A DNA stretch of 64,000 nt from CAZJFH01 sp964545205 (GTDB lineage: Bacteria > Pseudomonadota > Alphaproteobacteria > Rhodospirillales > Magnetospirillaceae): assembly GCA_964545205.1 (NCBI GenBank), contig CAZJFH010000015.1, positions 1 to 64,000 of the forward strand, read 5' to 3'. A model generated the notes under the pieces. That model searched no databases, had not been told where the DNA came from, and worked only from the letters and a program-made list of their open reading frames with translations. Numbering within the stretch: the stretch's first letter is position 1; every line of letters begins with the position of its first letter. The translations under genes were made by a program, and so were the position numbers. Below are positions 23,400 through 32,056 of the stretch, piece by piece.

Positions 23400-25004
23400 C
23401 TACTCCGCCGCCTCGTGGAAGCGCGGCAGTTCCTCGAAGCTGTGCAGCGGCGGCGGCGAGGTCACCGTCCACTCCAGCGTCGTCGCGCCGTCGCCCCACG
23501 GATTCGCCTCGGCGCGCGCGCCGCGGGTCAGCGTGTGCCAGCAGACGTAGACGAAGAACAGCGCCGCCGCGAAGCCGATATAGGCGCCGATCGAGCTGAC
23601 GACGTTCCAGCCGGCGAAGGCGTCGGGATAGTCCGGGATGCGCCGCGGCATGCCGGCGACGCCCAGGAAGTGCTGCGGGAAGAAGGTCACGTTGGCGCCG
23701 ACGAAGGCGAGCCAGAAATGGATCTGGCCCAGGCGCTCGTCGTACTGGCGGCCCGACATCTTGCCGATCCAGTAGTAGAAGCCGGCGAACATCGCGAACA
23801 CCGCGCCCAGGCTGAGCACGTAGTGGAAGTGCGCCACCACGTAGTAGGTGTCCTGCAGCACGACGTCCACCGGCGAGTTCGCCAGCACGACGCCGGTCAC
23901 CCCGCCCATCACGAACAGGAACACGAAGCCGGTCGCCCACAGCATCGGCGTCTTGAACTCGATCGAGCCGCCCCACATCGTGGCGATCCACGAGAACACC
24001 TTGATGCCGGTCGGCACCGCGATGATCATCGTCGCCGCCGTGAAATAGGCGCGGGTGTCGACGTCGAGGCCGACGGTGAACATGTGGTGCGCCCAGACGA
24101 CGAAGCCGATCACCGCGATCGCCACCATCGCGTAGGCCATCGCCAGATAGCCGAAGATCGGCTTCTTCGAGAAGGTCGAGATGATGTGGCTGATGATGCC
24201 GAAGGCCGGCAGGATCATGATGTAGACTTCGGGGTGGCCGAAGAACCAGAACAGGTGCTGGTACAACACCGGATCGCCGCCGCCCTCGGGCGCGAAGAAG
24301 GTGGTGCCGAAGTTGCGGTCGGTCAGCAGCATGGTCAGCGCGCCGGCCAGCACCGGCACCGCCAGCAGCAGCAGGATCGCGGTGATCAGCATCGCCCAGG
24401 CGAACAGCGGCATGCGGTGCATGGTCATGCCCGGCGCGCGCATGTTCAGGATCGTGGTGATGAAGTTGATCGCGCCCAGGATCGACGAGATGCCGGCGAT
24501 GTGCAGCGCCAGGATGCCGTAGTCGACGGCGGCGTCGGGGTGGCCCATCGTCGACAGCGGCGGATAGAAGGTCCAGCCGGTGCCGGGGCCGGCGCCGGTG
24601 AAGGCGGCCATCATCAGCAGCAGGAAGGCCGGCACCAGCAGCCAGAAGCTGATGTTGTTCATGCGCGGGAAGGCCATGTCCGGCGCGCCGATCATCAGCG
24701 GCACGAACCAGTTGCCGAAGCCGCCGATCAGCGCCGGCATGACGACGAAGAACACCATGATGACGCCGTGCGCGGTCAGCACGACGTTGTAGAACTGGAA
24801 GTCGTCGGTGATCTGGACGCCGGGCAGCATCAGCTCGGCGCGCAGGTACACCGACATCAGCCCGCCGATGATGCCGGCGACGACCGAGAACACAAGGTAC
24901 ATCGTGCCGATGTCCTTGTGGTTGGTGGAAAACACCCAGCGGCGCCAGCCGTGCGGCGCCTCGTGGTGGTCGTGGTGACCGTGGGCGGTGGTCGCGGTTG
25001 CCAT
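23400..25004 (-). CDS. coxA: Cytochrome c oxidase subunit I (aa3 type)
   Basis: 534 residues, twelve transmembrane helices. Heme and CuB ligands are in HGVIMVFF, WFFGHPEVY, HHMFTVG and HFHYVLS. The first 18 residues are His-rich (HGHHDHHEAPH). It reduces O2 to water and pumps protons. Start ATG 25004 has GGGGAG upstream, and the gene follows the coxB stop by five bases. The much longer open frame upstream in the same phase is just coxB read out of frame. Confidence 0.97.
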   Translation of the reverse strand: MATATTAHGHHDHHEAPHGWRRWVFSTNHKDIGTMYLVFSVVAGIIGGLMSVYLRAELMLPGVQITDDFQFYNVVLTAHGVIMVFFVVMPALIGGFGNWFVPLMIGAPDMAFPRMNNISFWLLVPAFLLLMMAAFTGAGPGTGWTFYPPLSTMGHPDAAVDYGILALHIAGISSILGAINFITTILNMRAPGMTMHRMPLFAWAMLITAILLLLAVPVLAGALTMLLTDRNFGTTFFAPEGGGDPVLYQHLFWFFGHPEVYIMILPAFGIISHIISTFSKKPIFGYLAMAYAMVAIAVIGFVVWAHHMFTVGLDVDTRAYFTAATMIIAVPTGIKVFSWIATMWGGSIEFKTPMLWATGFVFLFVMGGVTGVVLANSPVDVVLQDTYYVVAHFHYVLSLGAVFAMFAGFYYWIGKMSGRQYDERLGQIHFWLAFVGANVTFFPQHFLGVAGMPRRIPDYPDAFAGWNVVSSIGAYIGFAAALFFVYVCWHTLTRGARAEANPWGDGATTLEWTVTSPPPLHSFEELPRFHEAAE

Positions 25005-25009
25005 ACGTC

Positions 25010-25846
25010 TCACTCCCCTGCGTCGGCCTGGGCCAGCTTGGTCCCCTGCGGCCCGTTCTTGGCGAACCTGGTCTTGGCGTCGTCGAGCCAGGCCTGGTAC
25101 TGCTCGCGCGGCACGGCCCTGATCTCGATCGGCATGAAGCCGTGGTTGACGCCGCACAGCTCCGAGCACTGCCCGTAGAAGGTCCCGGGGCGGTCGATCT
25201 GCACCCAGGTCTCGTTGAGGCGGCCCGGCACGGTGTCGGTCTTGATGCCCAGCGCCGGCACCGCCCAGGCATGGATGACGTCGCTCGACGTCATCTGGAT
25301 GCGGATCGGCACGCCGACCGGCAGCACCACCGGATTGTCGGTCGACAGCAGGCGCAGCTGTCCCGGCTGCAGGTCCTCCTCGGGCACCATCAGCGAGTCG
25401 AAGGCCAGATCCTGCTCGGGGTACTCGTAGGACCAGTACCATTGGTGGCCGGTGACCTTCAGGGTCATGTCGGCCTCCTTGGTGCGGTCCATGTAGTAGA
25501 GGAGATCGAAGGACGGGAAGGCGATGCCCACCAGGATCAGCACCGGAATGGTGGTCCAGGCGATCTCGAGCTTGGAATTGTGGGTCCATCGCGCCGGCAC
25601 CGGGTTCCTGCTCGCCCGGAAGCGCCAGGCGACGTAGCCGACCAGCGCCGTCACGAAGACGACGATCAGCACGATGATGATGTTGAGAATCAAGGTGAGC
25701 GAAGCGATCCGCTCCATCACCGGCGAGGCGGCGGCCTGGTAGTTCCACTGCCATGGCCACGGCTGCCCGCCGTCCTGGGCCATTGCGGCCGCGGGCAGCA
25801 GCATCGCGAGAGCGGCGGCGGCCCAGCTGCTCAGTCTGGCAATCAT
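25010..25846 (-). CDS. coxB: Cytochrome c oxidase subunit II
   Basis: 278 residues: signal peptide (cleavage after about AMA), two transmembrane helices (about 45-75 and 92-112), then the periplasmic CuA domain with HAWAVPALG, CSELCGVNHGFM and the conserved aromatic patch HQWYWSYEYP. It accepts electrons from cytochrome c. There is no fused c-type heme domain. First gene of the oxidase operon; the 298 bases upstream must carry its promoter and are shared with the divergent HPP gene. Confidence 0.97.
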   Translation of the reverse strand: MIARLSSWAAAALAMLLPAAAMAQDGGQPWPWQWNYQAAASPVMERIASLTLILNIIIVLIVVFVTALVGYVAWRFRASRNPVPARWTHNSKLEIAWTTIPVLILVGIAFPSFDLLYYMDRTKEADMTLKVTGHQWYWSYEYPEQDLAFDSLMVPEEDLQPGQLRLLSTDNPVVLPVGVPIRIQMTSSDVIHAWAVPALGIKTDTVPGRLNETWVQIDRPGTFYGQCSELCGVNHGFMPIEIRAVPREQYQAWLDDAKTRFAKNGPQGTKLAQADAGE

Positions 25847-26144
25847 CGGTTCAACGTCCCCTGCTGTCGTGCTACCGCACCCAGAGATTTTTCAGGCGAA
25901 AAAACGCCGGGCCCCCTGGCTTGCGACGCGTTCTCGTTATCAAAGGTATTAGGGGACGTGGGAGCGGCCGCACGGGCCGGCAATATCCGTTTCGGCAGAG
26001 TCGGCGCATTTTTCACCGCCATGCCCGACCGCCGCGCTCGCCCGCTTCCGGCGCCGCCCAGCCAAACGGAAGGTTGAAGCCGAGCGCCGGACGCGGTTAT
26101 ATGAGCGAAACACGAACAAAGAAACGACTTGGGAGAGAGAGGGA

Positions 26145-26663
26145 ATGCGGCATTTGTGGCGGCGTCATCAGCCGGAGCCGTGCGGCGGCTGTTCGCTGAA
26201 GGCCGGGATAGGCGCGGCGCTGGCGCTCGGCGTGGTGGCGGTGCTGGGCGAGCAGTCCGGCGTGGCGATGCTGATCGCCCCGTTCGGGGCCTCGGCGGTG
26301 CTGCTGTTCGCGGTGCCCGACAGTCCGCTGTCGCAGCCGGCCAACGTCATCGGCGGCCATCTGCTCGCCACCGCGCTGGCGCTGATCCTCGACGCGCTGC
26401 TGCCCGACACGCTGATGGCGACGGTGTTCGCCGCCGGCCTCGCCATCGCCTTGATGAGCCTGGTGCGCCTGACCCACCCGCCGGCCGGCGCCGACCCGCT
26501 GGTGGTGATGGCGCTGCATCCCGGACCGGAATTCCTGCTGATGCCGGTGGGGCTCGGCGCGGTGGCGCTGGTCGCCATCGCCTGGATCGTCCACCGCCTG
26601 CCGCCGTCGCGGCCCTATCCGCTGCCGGTGGCCGCGGCGGATCCCGTGCCGCCCTCGGACTAA
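26145..26663 (+). CDS. HPP family integral membrane protein
   Basis: 172 residues with about four transmembrane helices. It carries the family signature LTHPPAGADPL near residue 110, and also LIAPFGASAVLLFAVPDSPLSQPANVIGGH. HPP proteins are small integral membrane proteins; some plant and cyanobacterial members transport nitrite. The substrate here is unknown. The Cys pair CGGC at residues 13-16 precedes TM1. The ribosome-binding site is AGAGAGGG. The stop codon overlaps that of the convergent diguanylate cyclase (4 bases). Confidence 0.88.
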   Translation: MRHLWRRHQPEPCGGCSLKAGIGAALALGVVAVLGEQSGVAMLIAPFGASAVLLFAVPDSPLSQPANVIGGHLLATALALILDALLPDTLMATVFAAGLAIALMSLVRLTHPPAGADPLVVMALHPGPEFLLMPVGLGAVALVAIAWIVHRLPPSRPYPLPVAAADPVPPSD

Positions 26664-27424
26664 GCCGCCCCGGCCCCGCGCACCTGGTTGCGGCCCTCGG
26701 CCTTCGCCCTGTAGAGCGCGGCGTCGGCGCGCGCCATCACCGCCTCCAGCGAGCGGTCGCCGTCGTACCGCTCGGCGATGCCGATGCTGACCGTCACCGC
26801 CCGGCCGGCCGCCGCGGTCGCGGCCGGGTCGGCCTCGAAACCGCGGCGCAGGCGCTCGGCGACGACGCGGGCCGCCGCCGCGTCGGTTTGCGGCATCAGC
26901 ACCGCGAATTCCTCGCCGCCGATGCGGGCCGCGACGTCGCTGTCGCGCAGCGAGACCCCGATCACCCCGGCCAGCGCGCACAGCACGACGTCGCCGGCGG
27001 CGTGTCCGCGCCGGTCGTTGATGGACTTGAAGTGGTCGGCGTCGAGCAGCGCCACGCTCAGCGGCTCGCCGTAGCGGCGCGCGGCGTAGAACAGGCCCTC
27101 GCCGACCGCGAAGAAGTGACGGCGGTTGAACAGCCCGGTCAGGTCGTCGGTCCGCGCCAACCGGTCGAGCCGCCGCTCGGCCGCGTCGAGCCGGCGGATC
27201 AGGGACACCAGCGCCCAGCTCACCGGGGTGGCGATGATCAGCGGCGTCAGTCCGGCGATCAGCAGCATCGGGAAGGCCGGAACCGCGAACGCGAGATGCA
27301 CGATCAGGCTGGTCAGCACCGAAGTCGCCACCGAAAAGGCGACGATCGCCGCCGTGGCGACGGCGACGCCGCGCCTCACCAGCGAGGTGAGCAGCGTGGA
27401 TCCGGATCTCCGGGCGGGCGGCAA
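26660..27424 (-). CDS. Membrane diguanylate cyclase (GGDEF)
   Basis: 254 residues: two N-terminal transmembrane helices (about 18-45 and 49-75) with almost no extracellular loop, then a GGDEF domain. The active-site motif is GGEEF, and RDSD five residues before it is the product-inhibition I-site. The conserved DADHFKSINDRRGH is also present, so c-di-GMP synthesis is expected. The start appears to be TTG at 27424 without a clear ribosome-binding site; an internal GTG about 18 codons later is possible. A 16-bp perfect palindrome (27449-27464) lies just upstream. Confidence 0.88.
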   Translation of the reverse strand: MPPARRSGSTLLTSLVRRGVAVATAAIVAFSVATSVLTSLIVHLAFAVPAFPMLLIAGLTPLIIATPVSWALVSLIRRLDAAERRLDRLARTDDLTGLFNRRHFFAVGEGLFYAARRYGEPLSVALLDADHFKSINDRRGHAAGDVVLCALAGVIGVSLRDSDVAARIGGEEFAVLMPQTDAAAARVVAERLRRGFEADPAATAAAGRAVTVSIGIAERYDGDRSLEAVMARADAALYRAKAEGRNQVRGAGAA

Positions 27425-27448
27425 GACGGTTAGCGCACGAAAATGTTC

Positions 27449-27464
27449 ATATTCGCGCGAATAT
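27449..27464. promoter_or_regulatory. 16-bp perfect palindrome upstream of diguanylate cyclase gene
   Basis: ATATTCGCGCGAATAT, in the 58-base spacer between mgtE and the GGDEF gene, 25 bases before the latter start. It is AT-rich at the ends in a GC-rich genome and has no loop, which fits a dimeric regulator site better than a terminator. Confidence 0.45.
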
Positions 27465-27482
27465 AACCCTTTCGCCGGCCGA

Positions 27483-28874
27483 TCACAGCAGGAATGCGGT
27501 CGCCAGGCCGAGGAACACGAAAAAGCCGAGCACGTCGGTGGTGGTGGTCAGGAACGGCCCGGCGGCCAGCGCCGGGTCGATCTTCATGCGGTCCAGCGTC
27601 AGCGGGATCACCGTGCCGGCGATGCCGGCCCACAGCATGTTGAACACCATCGCCGCCGCCAGCACGGCGCCGAGCTGCGGAAACCCGAACCACAGCGTGG
27701 CGAGCGTGCCGAGCACGGCGGCGAAGACGACGCCGTTGAGGCCGCCGACCACCAGCTCCTTGGCCACGATGCGGAAGACGTTGCTGGGGCCGACGTCCTT
27801 GGTCGCCAGCGCGCGCACCATCACCGTGACCACCTGCATGCCGGCGTTGCCGCCCATCGCGGCGACGATCGGCATCAGGACCGCCAGCGCCACCACCTTC
27901 TCGATCGTCGCCTCGAACTGCGAGATCACGAACGAGGCCAGCAGCGTGTTCATCAGCGTGATGACCAGCCAGCGGATGCGCCGCCAGGCGGTGCCCATGG
28001 CCGGCAGGTGGATGTCGGAATCGCCGACGCCGGCCAGGCTCATCATGTCGTGCTCGGCCTCTTCGTCGATGACGTCGACGACGTCGTCGACGGTGATCGT
28101 GCCGACCAGCCGGCCGGCCGGATCGACGACCGGGGTCGAGACCAGGTCGTGCTGGCGGAACAGGAAGGCGACTTCTTCCTGGTCCATGGTCACCGGCACG
28201 GGGTGCAGCTCCTCCTCGACGATGTCGCGCAGGCGCACCGGCCGCTTCGAGCGCAGCAGCCGGCTCAGGCTGACGCGCCCGGCCGGGCGGTGGCGCGGAT
28301 CGACGACGACCAGGTCGTAGAACTGTTCGGGCAGCCCGCGGGCGTCGCGGAGATGGTCGATCGCCTCGCCGACCGTCCAGTAGGCCGGCACCGCGACGAC
28401 CTCGCGCTGCATCAGGCGGCCGGCCGAATATTCGGGATAGGCCAGGCCCTGCTCGATCATCGCCCGGCGCTGCGGCGGCAGGGCGTCGAGGATTCGCCGC
28501 TGCTCCTCCTCCTCCATCTGGTCGAGCAGGTAGACGGCGTCGTCGGAGTCGAGCGCGGCGACCATCGTCGGCAAGCTGGCGAAGCCGAGCTGCTCGATCA
28601 CCTCGTCGCGGACCGTCTCGTCGAGCTCGATCAGCACGTCGGGATTGAACTCCGGCCGGATGATCTCGACCAGAACCCGGCGCTTGTCGGGGTCGAGATG
28701 CTCGATCAGGTCGGCGGTGTCGGAATAGTGCAGCGGCAGCGCAAGGGTGCGCACGTCGTCGATTCGGCCGTCTTCGATGGCCTCGCCGACGGCGCGCACG
28801 AGTTCGGGCCGCAGGCCGTAGACCTCGTCGACCGGCAGCTGCTCGAACGCCGTGTACCTGCGCTCCTGCTCCAC
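27483..28874 (-). CDS. mgtE: Magnesium transporter MgtE
   Basis: 463 residues: an N-terminal superhelical domain (about 1-140), two CBS domains (about 140-265, with VDPAGRLVGTITVDDVVDVID), a connecting helix, and five transmembrane helices. Pore signatures are VLMPIVAAMGGNAGMQ and GLNGVVFAAVLG. It is a Mg2+-gated Mg2+ channel of the inner membrane. The start is GTG 28874 with GGAGTAGAGG upstream. It is the first protein gene downstream of tRNA-Leu, on the same strand. Confidence 0.95.
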   Translation of the reverse strand: MEQERRYTAFEQLPVDEVYGLRPELVRAVGEAIEDGRIDDVRTLALPLHYSDTADLIEHLDPDKRRVLVEIIRPEFNPDVLIELDETVRDEVIEQLGFASLPTMVAALDSDDAVYLLDQMEEEEQRRILDALPPQRRAMIEQGLAYPEYSAGRLMQREVVAVPAYWTVGEAIDHLRDARGLPEQFYDLVVVDPRHRPAGRVSLSRLLRSKRPVRLRDIVEEELHPVPVTMDQEEVAFLFRQHDLVSTPVVDPAGRLVGTITVDDVVDVIDEEAEHDMMSLAGVGDSDIHLPAMGTAWRRIRWLVITLMNTLLASFVISQFEATIEKVVALAVLMPIVAAMGGNAGMQVVTVMVRALATKDVGPSNVFRIVAKELVVGGLNGVVFAAVLGTLATLWFGFPQLGAVLAAAMVFNMLWAGIAGTVIPLTLDRMKIDPALAAGPFLTTTTDVLGFFVFLGLATAFLL

Positions 28875-29004
28875 GCCTCTACTCCGTGGCCGGCGTTGCG
28901 ATCGTTCATGTCGCTGAGGCGAACCGGCGGCGTGCCGGCGCGCGAATCCCTAGCCCTGAAACGGCAAGGCCCGCCGCGGGGCGACCGGGCGGGCCTTCGA
29001 GGTT

Positions 29005-29091
29005 TGGTGCGGTCGAGAAGACTCGAACTTCCACGGGAGTTACCCCACAGCGACCTCAACGCTGCGCGTCTACCAGTTCCGCCACGACCGC
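29005..29091 (-). tRNA. tRNA-Leu (anticodon GAG)
   Basis: 87 bases including an encoded CCA. The acceptor stem GCGGTCG pairs with CGACCGC. The D-arm has GGTAGACGCG. The anticodon stem CAGCG/CGCTG encloses the loop TTGAGGT (anticodon GAG). A long variable arm typical of class II tRNAs (GTGGGGTAACTCCCGT region) and the T-arm GTTCGAGTC follow. It reads CUC/CUU leucine codons. Confidence 0.96.
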
Positions 29092-29182
29092 AAACTCGAT
29101 TGCCTACCCCGAAGTGTCTTGCCATTAGGGTGCGGAGCAAATAGCAAATCGGCAGCACCGGATCAAGGGAAGCTTTTCATCG

Positions 29183-29845
29183 ATGACCGTTTCTTCCGTC
29201 GAATGGCGCATCAGCGACGAACTGGTCGACTACCCGGCCGCCCTGGCCGAGATGGAGGCGCGCGTCGCCGCCATTCGCGACGGCACCGCGCCCGAGCTGG
29301 TGTGGCTGCTCGAACACCCGCCGCTCTACACCGCCGGCACCAGCGCCGCCGCCGGCGACCTGCTGCAGCCCGACCGGTTCCCGGTCTACCAGGCCGGCCG
29401 CGGCGGCCAGTACACCTATCACGGCCCCGGCCAGCGGGTGGCCTATGTGATGCTCGACCTCAAGCGGCGCGGTGCCGACGTGCGCTGCTACGTGCACGAT
29501 CTCGAGGAGTGGCTGATCCGCACCCTGGCGCGATTCGGCGTCAAGGGCGAACGCCGCGACGGCCGCGTCGGCATCTGGGTGGCGCGCGGCGGCGGCCGCG
29601 AGCACAAGATCGCGGCGATCGGCGTGCGGGTGCGGCGCTGGGTCAGCTTCCACGGCGTCGCGCTGAACGTCGAGCCCGACCTGTCGCACTTCGCCGGGAT
29701 CGTCCCCTGCGGCATCCGCCGGCACGGGGTGACCTCGCTGTGGGATCTCGGGCTGACGCCGTCGATGCCGGAAGTCGACTCCGCGATGATGGCCACCTTC
29801 GACGAAGTCTTTTCCCCGAAAGACGGGCGGCCGCGCTGTTCCTGA
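29183..29845 (+). CDS. lipB: Octanoyltransferase LipB
   Basis: 220 residues. It transfers octanoate from acyl carrier protein to lipoyl domains, the first step of lipoic acid synthesis. Catalytic Cys176 (GIVPCGI) and Lys142 (REHKIAAIG) form the dyad. RGGQYTYHGPGQRVAYVMLDL and SFHGVALNV are further signatures. The length is normal. It is a single gene in this direction, divergent from tRNA-Leu/mgtE. No lipA nearby. Confidence 0.96.
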   Translation: MTVSSVEWRISDELVDYPAALAEMEARVAAIRDGTAPELVWLLEHPPLYTAGTSAAAGDLLQPDRFPVYQAGRGGQYTYHGPGQRVAYVMLDLKRRGADVRCYVHDLEEWLIRTLARFGVKGERRDGRVGIWVARGGGREHKIAAIGVRVRRWVSFHGVALNVEPDLSHFAGIVPCGIRRHGVTSLWDLGLTPSMPEVDSAMMATFDEVFSPKDGRPRCS

Positions 29846-29914
29846 CCGGGCGAAATCGGAATATCCCTTCTGAAAGGATGGCTTCCTCTTACGCCCCGGG
29901 TCGGCCGGTTGCCG

Positions 29915-29947
29915 CCTGTGCGACACTAATGGTGTCCACGACACAGG
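29915..29947 (+). promoter_or_regulatory. Nested inverted repeats in the leader of a GGDEF gene
   Basis: Outer arms CCTGTG/CACAGG enclose a perfect inner repeat GACAC-TAATG-GTGTC. The structure ends 11 bases before the GTG start and overlaps the region where the ribosome-binding site (GGGGAG) lies, so it could be an operator or an RNA element controlling translation. Confidence 0.35.
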
Positions 29948-29957
29948 GGAGCTGGCG

Positions 29958-30926
29958 GTGCGCCCGCAGGATCCACAATCAGTCCTCCGCGACCTCGAAG
30001 CGGCCGCGAGCGAGCATCTGCGCTGGCTCGAACAGGTGCATGCGGCGCTGCTGTTCGGGGCGCGGCCGGCCCCGCAGCCGCTGGCGCTGCCGGACGTGCT
30101 GCAGCGATGGGTCGACGCGCCCGAGGTTTCGCCGCAGGCGGTGGTCGAGCGGGGCACGGCCGTCGCCGAGCTCCGGCAGGCGCGCCAGACGATGAACCGG
30201 GCCGCCGCCGCCATGGTCGACCGCGTCGGCCGCGGCGGGACGGTGGCGCCGGCCGAATACCACGCCTTCATGGCCGCCGCCGACGCCTACGGGCGCGCCT
30301 TGCGCCACATCGAGGGCCTGATGCGCCAGGCGATGGCCGAGACCGACCCGCTCACCGGGGTGCACAACCGCCTGGGCATGATGCGCGACCTGCAGCGCGA
30401 GTGGCAGCGGGCCATGCGCACCGGGCAGCCGTGCTGCGTCGCCCTGGTCGATCTCGACCACTTCAAGGCCATCAACGACACCTACGGCCACCGCGCCGGC
30501 GACATGGTGCTGAGCATGGCGGCGCGATTCTTCGTGCGCCGGCTGCGGCCCTACGACCGCGTCTACCGCTACGGCGGCGAGGAATTCCTGTTCTGCCTGC
30601 CCGACACCGATCTCGAAAGCGCCGAACGCGTGCTCGACCGCCTGCGCGGGCTGATGGCGCGGCTGCCGGTGGCGCTCGAGGACGGCCGCCGCACCCGGGT
30701 CACCGCCTCGTTCGGCATCGCCACGATGGACGAGGACGACGCCGACCCGGCGGCGGCGATCGAGCGCGCCGACCGCGCGGTCTACGCCGCCAAGCACGCC
30801 GGGCGCAACAAGGTCTGCATCCACGACGGCTTCACCGTCGTGGCCGAGGCCCGCACCCTCGTCTTGCGCCGGACGGCGGGGGCGTCGCGGGGCGCCGACG
30901 GCGGCCCGACGGCAATGGCCGGCTGA
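29958..30926 (+). CDS. Diguanylate cyclase with N-terminal CZB-like helical domain
   Basis: 322 residues without membrane segments. The GGDEF domain (about 125-285) has GGEEF, an RPYD I-site and DLDHFKAINDTYGH, so it should be active. The N-terminal helices (SEHLRWLEQVHAALLFG ... LQRWVDAP ... ELRQARQTMNRAAAAMVD) resemble the CZB zinc-sensing domain of DgcZ-type cyclases, but the Cys and two later His ligands are not conserved. The C-terminal 40 residues are Arg/Gly-rich. Start GTG 29958 with GGGGAG. The regulatory metal may therefore be lost or different; this is inference. Confidence 0.85.
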   Translation: MRPQDPQSVLRDLEAAASEHLRWLEQVHAALLFGARPAPQPLALPDVLQRWVDAPEVSPQAVVERGTAVAELRQARQTMNRAAAAMVDRVGRGGTVAPAEYHAFMAAADAYGRALRHIEGLMRQAMAETDPLTGVHNRLGMMRDLQREWQRAMRTGQPCCVALVDLDHFKAINDTYGHRAGDMVLSMAARFFVRRLRPYDRVYRYGGEEFLFCLPDTDLESAERVLDRLRGLMARLPVALEDGRRTRVTASFGIATMDEDDADPAAAIERADRAVYAAKHAGRNKVCIHDGFTVVAEARTLVLRRTAGASRGADGGPTAMAG

Positions 30927-30945
30927 GCACGGACGGGACGTCGCG

Positions 30946-31227
30946 CTAGGTGGTGGCGATCTGGCGGAAGCCGGGCTCGTCCGGCGGCGGGCACGGGCTC
31001 GCTTCGACGCGCAGCACCCGCGCCATTCCCGGCCCCTCGTGGCAGGCCCGCAGCATGTCGTCGACCTGCTCCGCCGCGCCGCTGAACACCGCCTCGACGC
31101 TGCCGTCGCGGCGGTTGCGCACCCAGCCGTCGAGGCCGCGGCGGCTGGCCTGCTCGACGGTCCAGCCGCGGTACCAGACGCCCTGGACCCGGCCCTCGAT
31201 CCGCACCTGCACCGATTTGACGCTCAT
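30946..31227 (-). CDS. acyP: Acylphosphatase
   Basis: 93 residues, the usual size. It hydrolyses acyl phosphates. The phosphate-binding loop GRVQGVWYRGWT supplies the catalytic Arg, and GWVRNRRDGSVEAVFSG supplies the catalytic Asn. The gene is convergent with the diguanylate cyclase (19-base gap) and lies 13 bases upstream of no same-strand gene; the sugar-permease gene ends 13 bases before its start on the same strand, so it may be co-transcribed with the ABC importer. Confidence 0.94.
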   Translation of the reverse strand: MSVKSVQVRIEGRVQGVWYRGWTVEQASRRGLDGWVRNRRDGSVEAVFSGAAEQVDDMLRACHEGPGMARVLRVEASPCPPPDEPGFRQIATT

Positions 31228-31240
31228 CGGCTGCCTCCCC

Positions 31241-32056
31241 TCATCCCCGCACCGCGCCGGCGGTCAGGCCGGCGACGATGCGGCGCTGGAACACGATCGC
31301 CAGCAGCACCAACGGCACGGTGACGATCACCGACGCCGCCATCACCCGCCCCCAGGGCAGCTCGTACTGGCTGGCCCCCGACATCAGCGCGATCGCCACC
31401 GGCACGGTGCGCGATTCGGCGGTCAGGGTAAAGGTGAGGGCGAACAGGAATTCGTTCCAGGCGGCGATGAAGGCCAAAAGCCCCGAGGTCACCATCGCCG
31501 GCGCCGCCAGCGGCATCAGCACCCGCCACAGCACGGCGAACGGGCCGGCGCCGTCGATCAGCGCCGCCTCCTCGAGCTCGCGCGGCAGCTGCCTGAAGAA
31601 CGCCGTCAGCACCCAGACCATGAACGGCAGCGTGAACATCGTGTAGCTGAACACCAGCGCCAGCGGGCTGTTGTAGAGGCCCATCGCCGCGATCAGCTCG
31701 AACAGCCCCGCCAGGACCGCGATCTGCGGGAACATCGACACCCCCAGCACGACGTAGAGCAGCAGCCGGCGTCCGCGAAAGGCGTGCCGCGCCAGGGCAT
31801 AGGCGGCCAGCACCGCCACCGCGGTCGAGACCGCCACCGTGCCGGCGGCGGCGATCGCCGAATTGAGGATGCTGCGCCCGAACGGCTGCTCGCGGAACAC
31901 CGCGACGTAGTTCTCCCAGCGCGGCCCGGACGGCAGGTAATCGACGGTGAACAGCGCCGAGCCGCTCTCCAGCGACGTCACCACCGCCCAGTAGACCGGA
32001 AACAGCAGGAAGGCGCCGAGACCCAGCGCGCCCAGGATGGCCGGCAGGTTCCTCAT
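31241..32056 (-). CDS. Sugar ABC transporter permease, MalG type
   Basis: 271 residues, six transmembrane helices. The EAA loop ELEEAALIDGAGPFAVLWRVLMPLAAPAM docks the ATPase. It is the second permease of a carbohydrate-uptake family 1 importer (trehalose, maltose, alpha-glucoside type), pairing with the MalF-like gene upstream. The start overlaps that gene stop as ATGA. There is no ATP-binding subunit gene in the cluster, so a shared MsmK/UgpC-type ATPase is probably encoded elsewhere. Confidence 0.92.
   Translation of the reverse strand: MRNLPAILGALGLGAFLLFPVYWAVVTSLESGSALFTVDYLPSGPRWENYVAVFREQPFGRSILNSAIAAAGTVAVSTAVAVLAAYALARHAFRGRRLLLYVVLGVSMFPQIAVLAGLFELIAAMGLYNSPLALVFSYTMFTLPFMVWVLTAFFRQLPRELEEAALIDGAGPFAVLWRVLMPLAAPAMVTSGLLAFIAAWNEFLFALTFTLTAESRTVPVAIALMSGASQYELPWGRVMAASVIVTVPLVLLAIVFQRRIVAGLTAGAVRG

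Noticed and set aside
23400..25760. Possible CoxB-CoxA fusion in one 786-codon frame
   Set aside because: The first part is coxB read in the wrong phase. coxA has its own ATG and ribosome-binding site at 25004.
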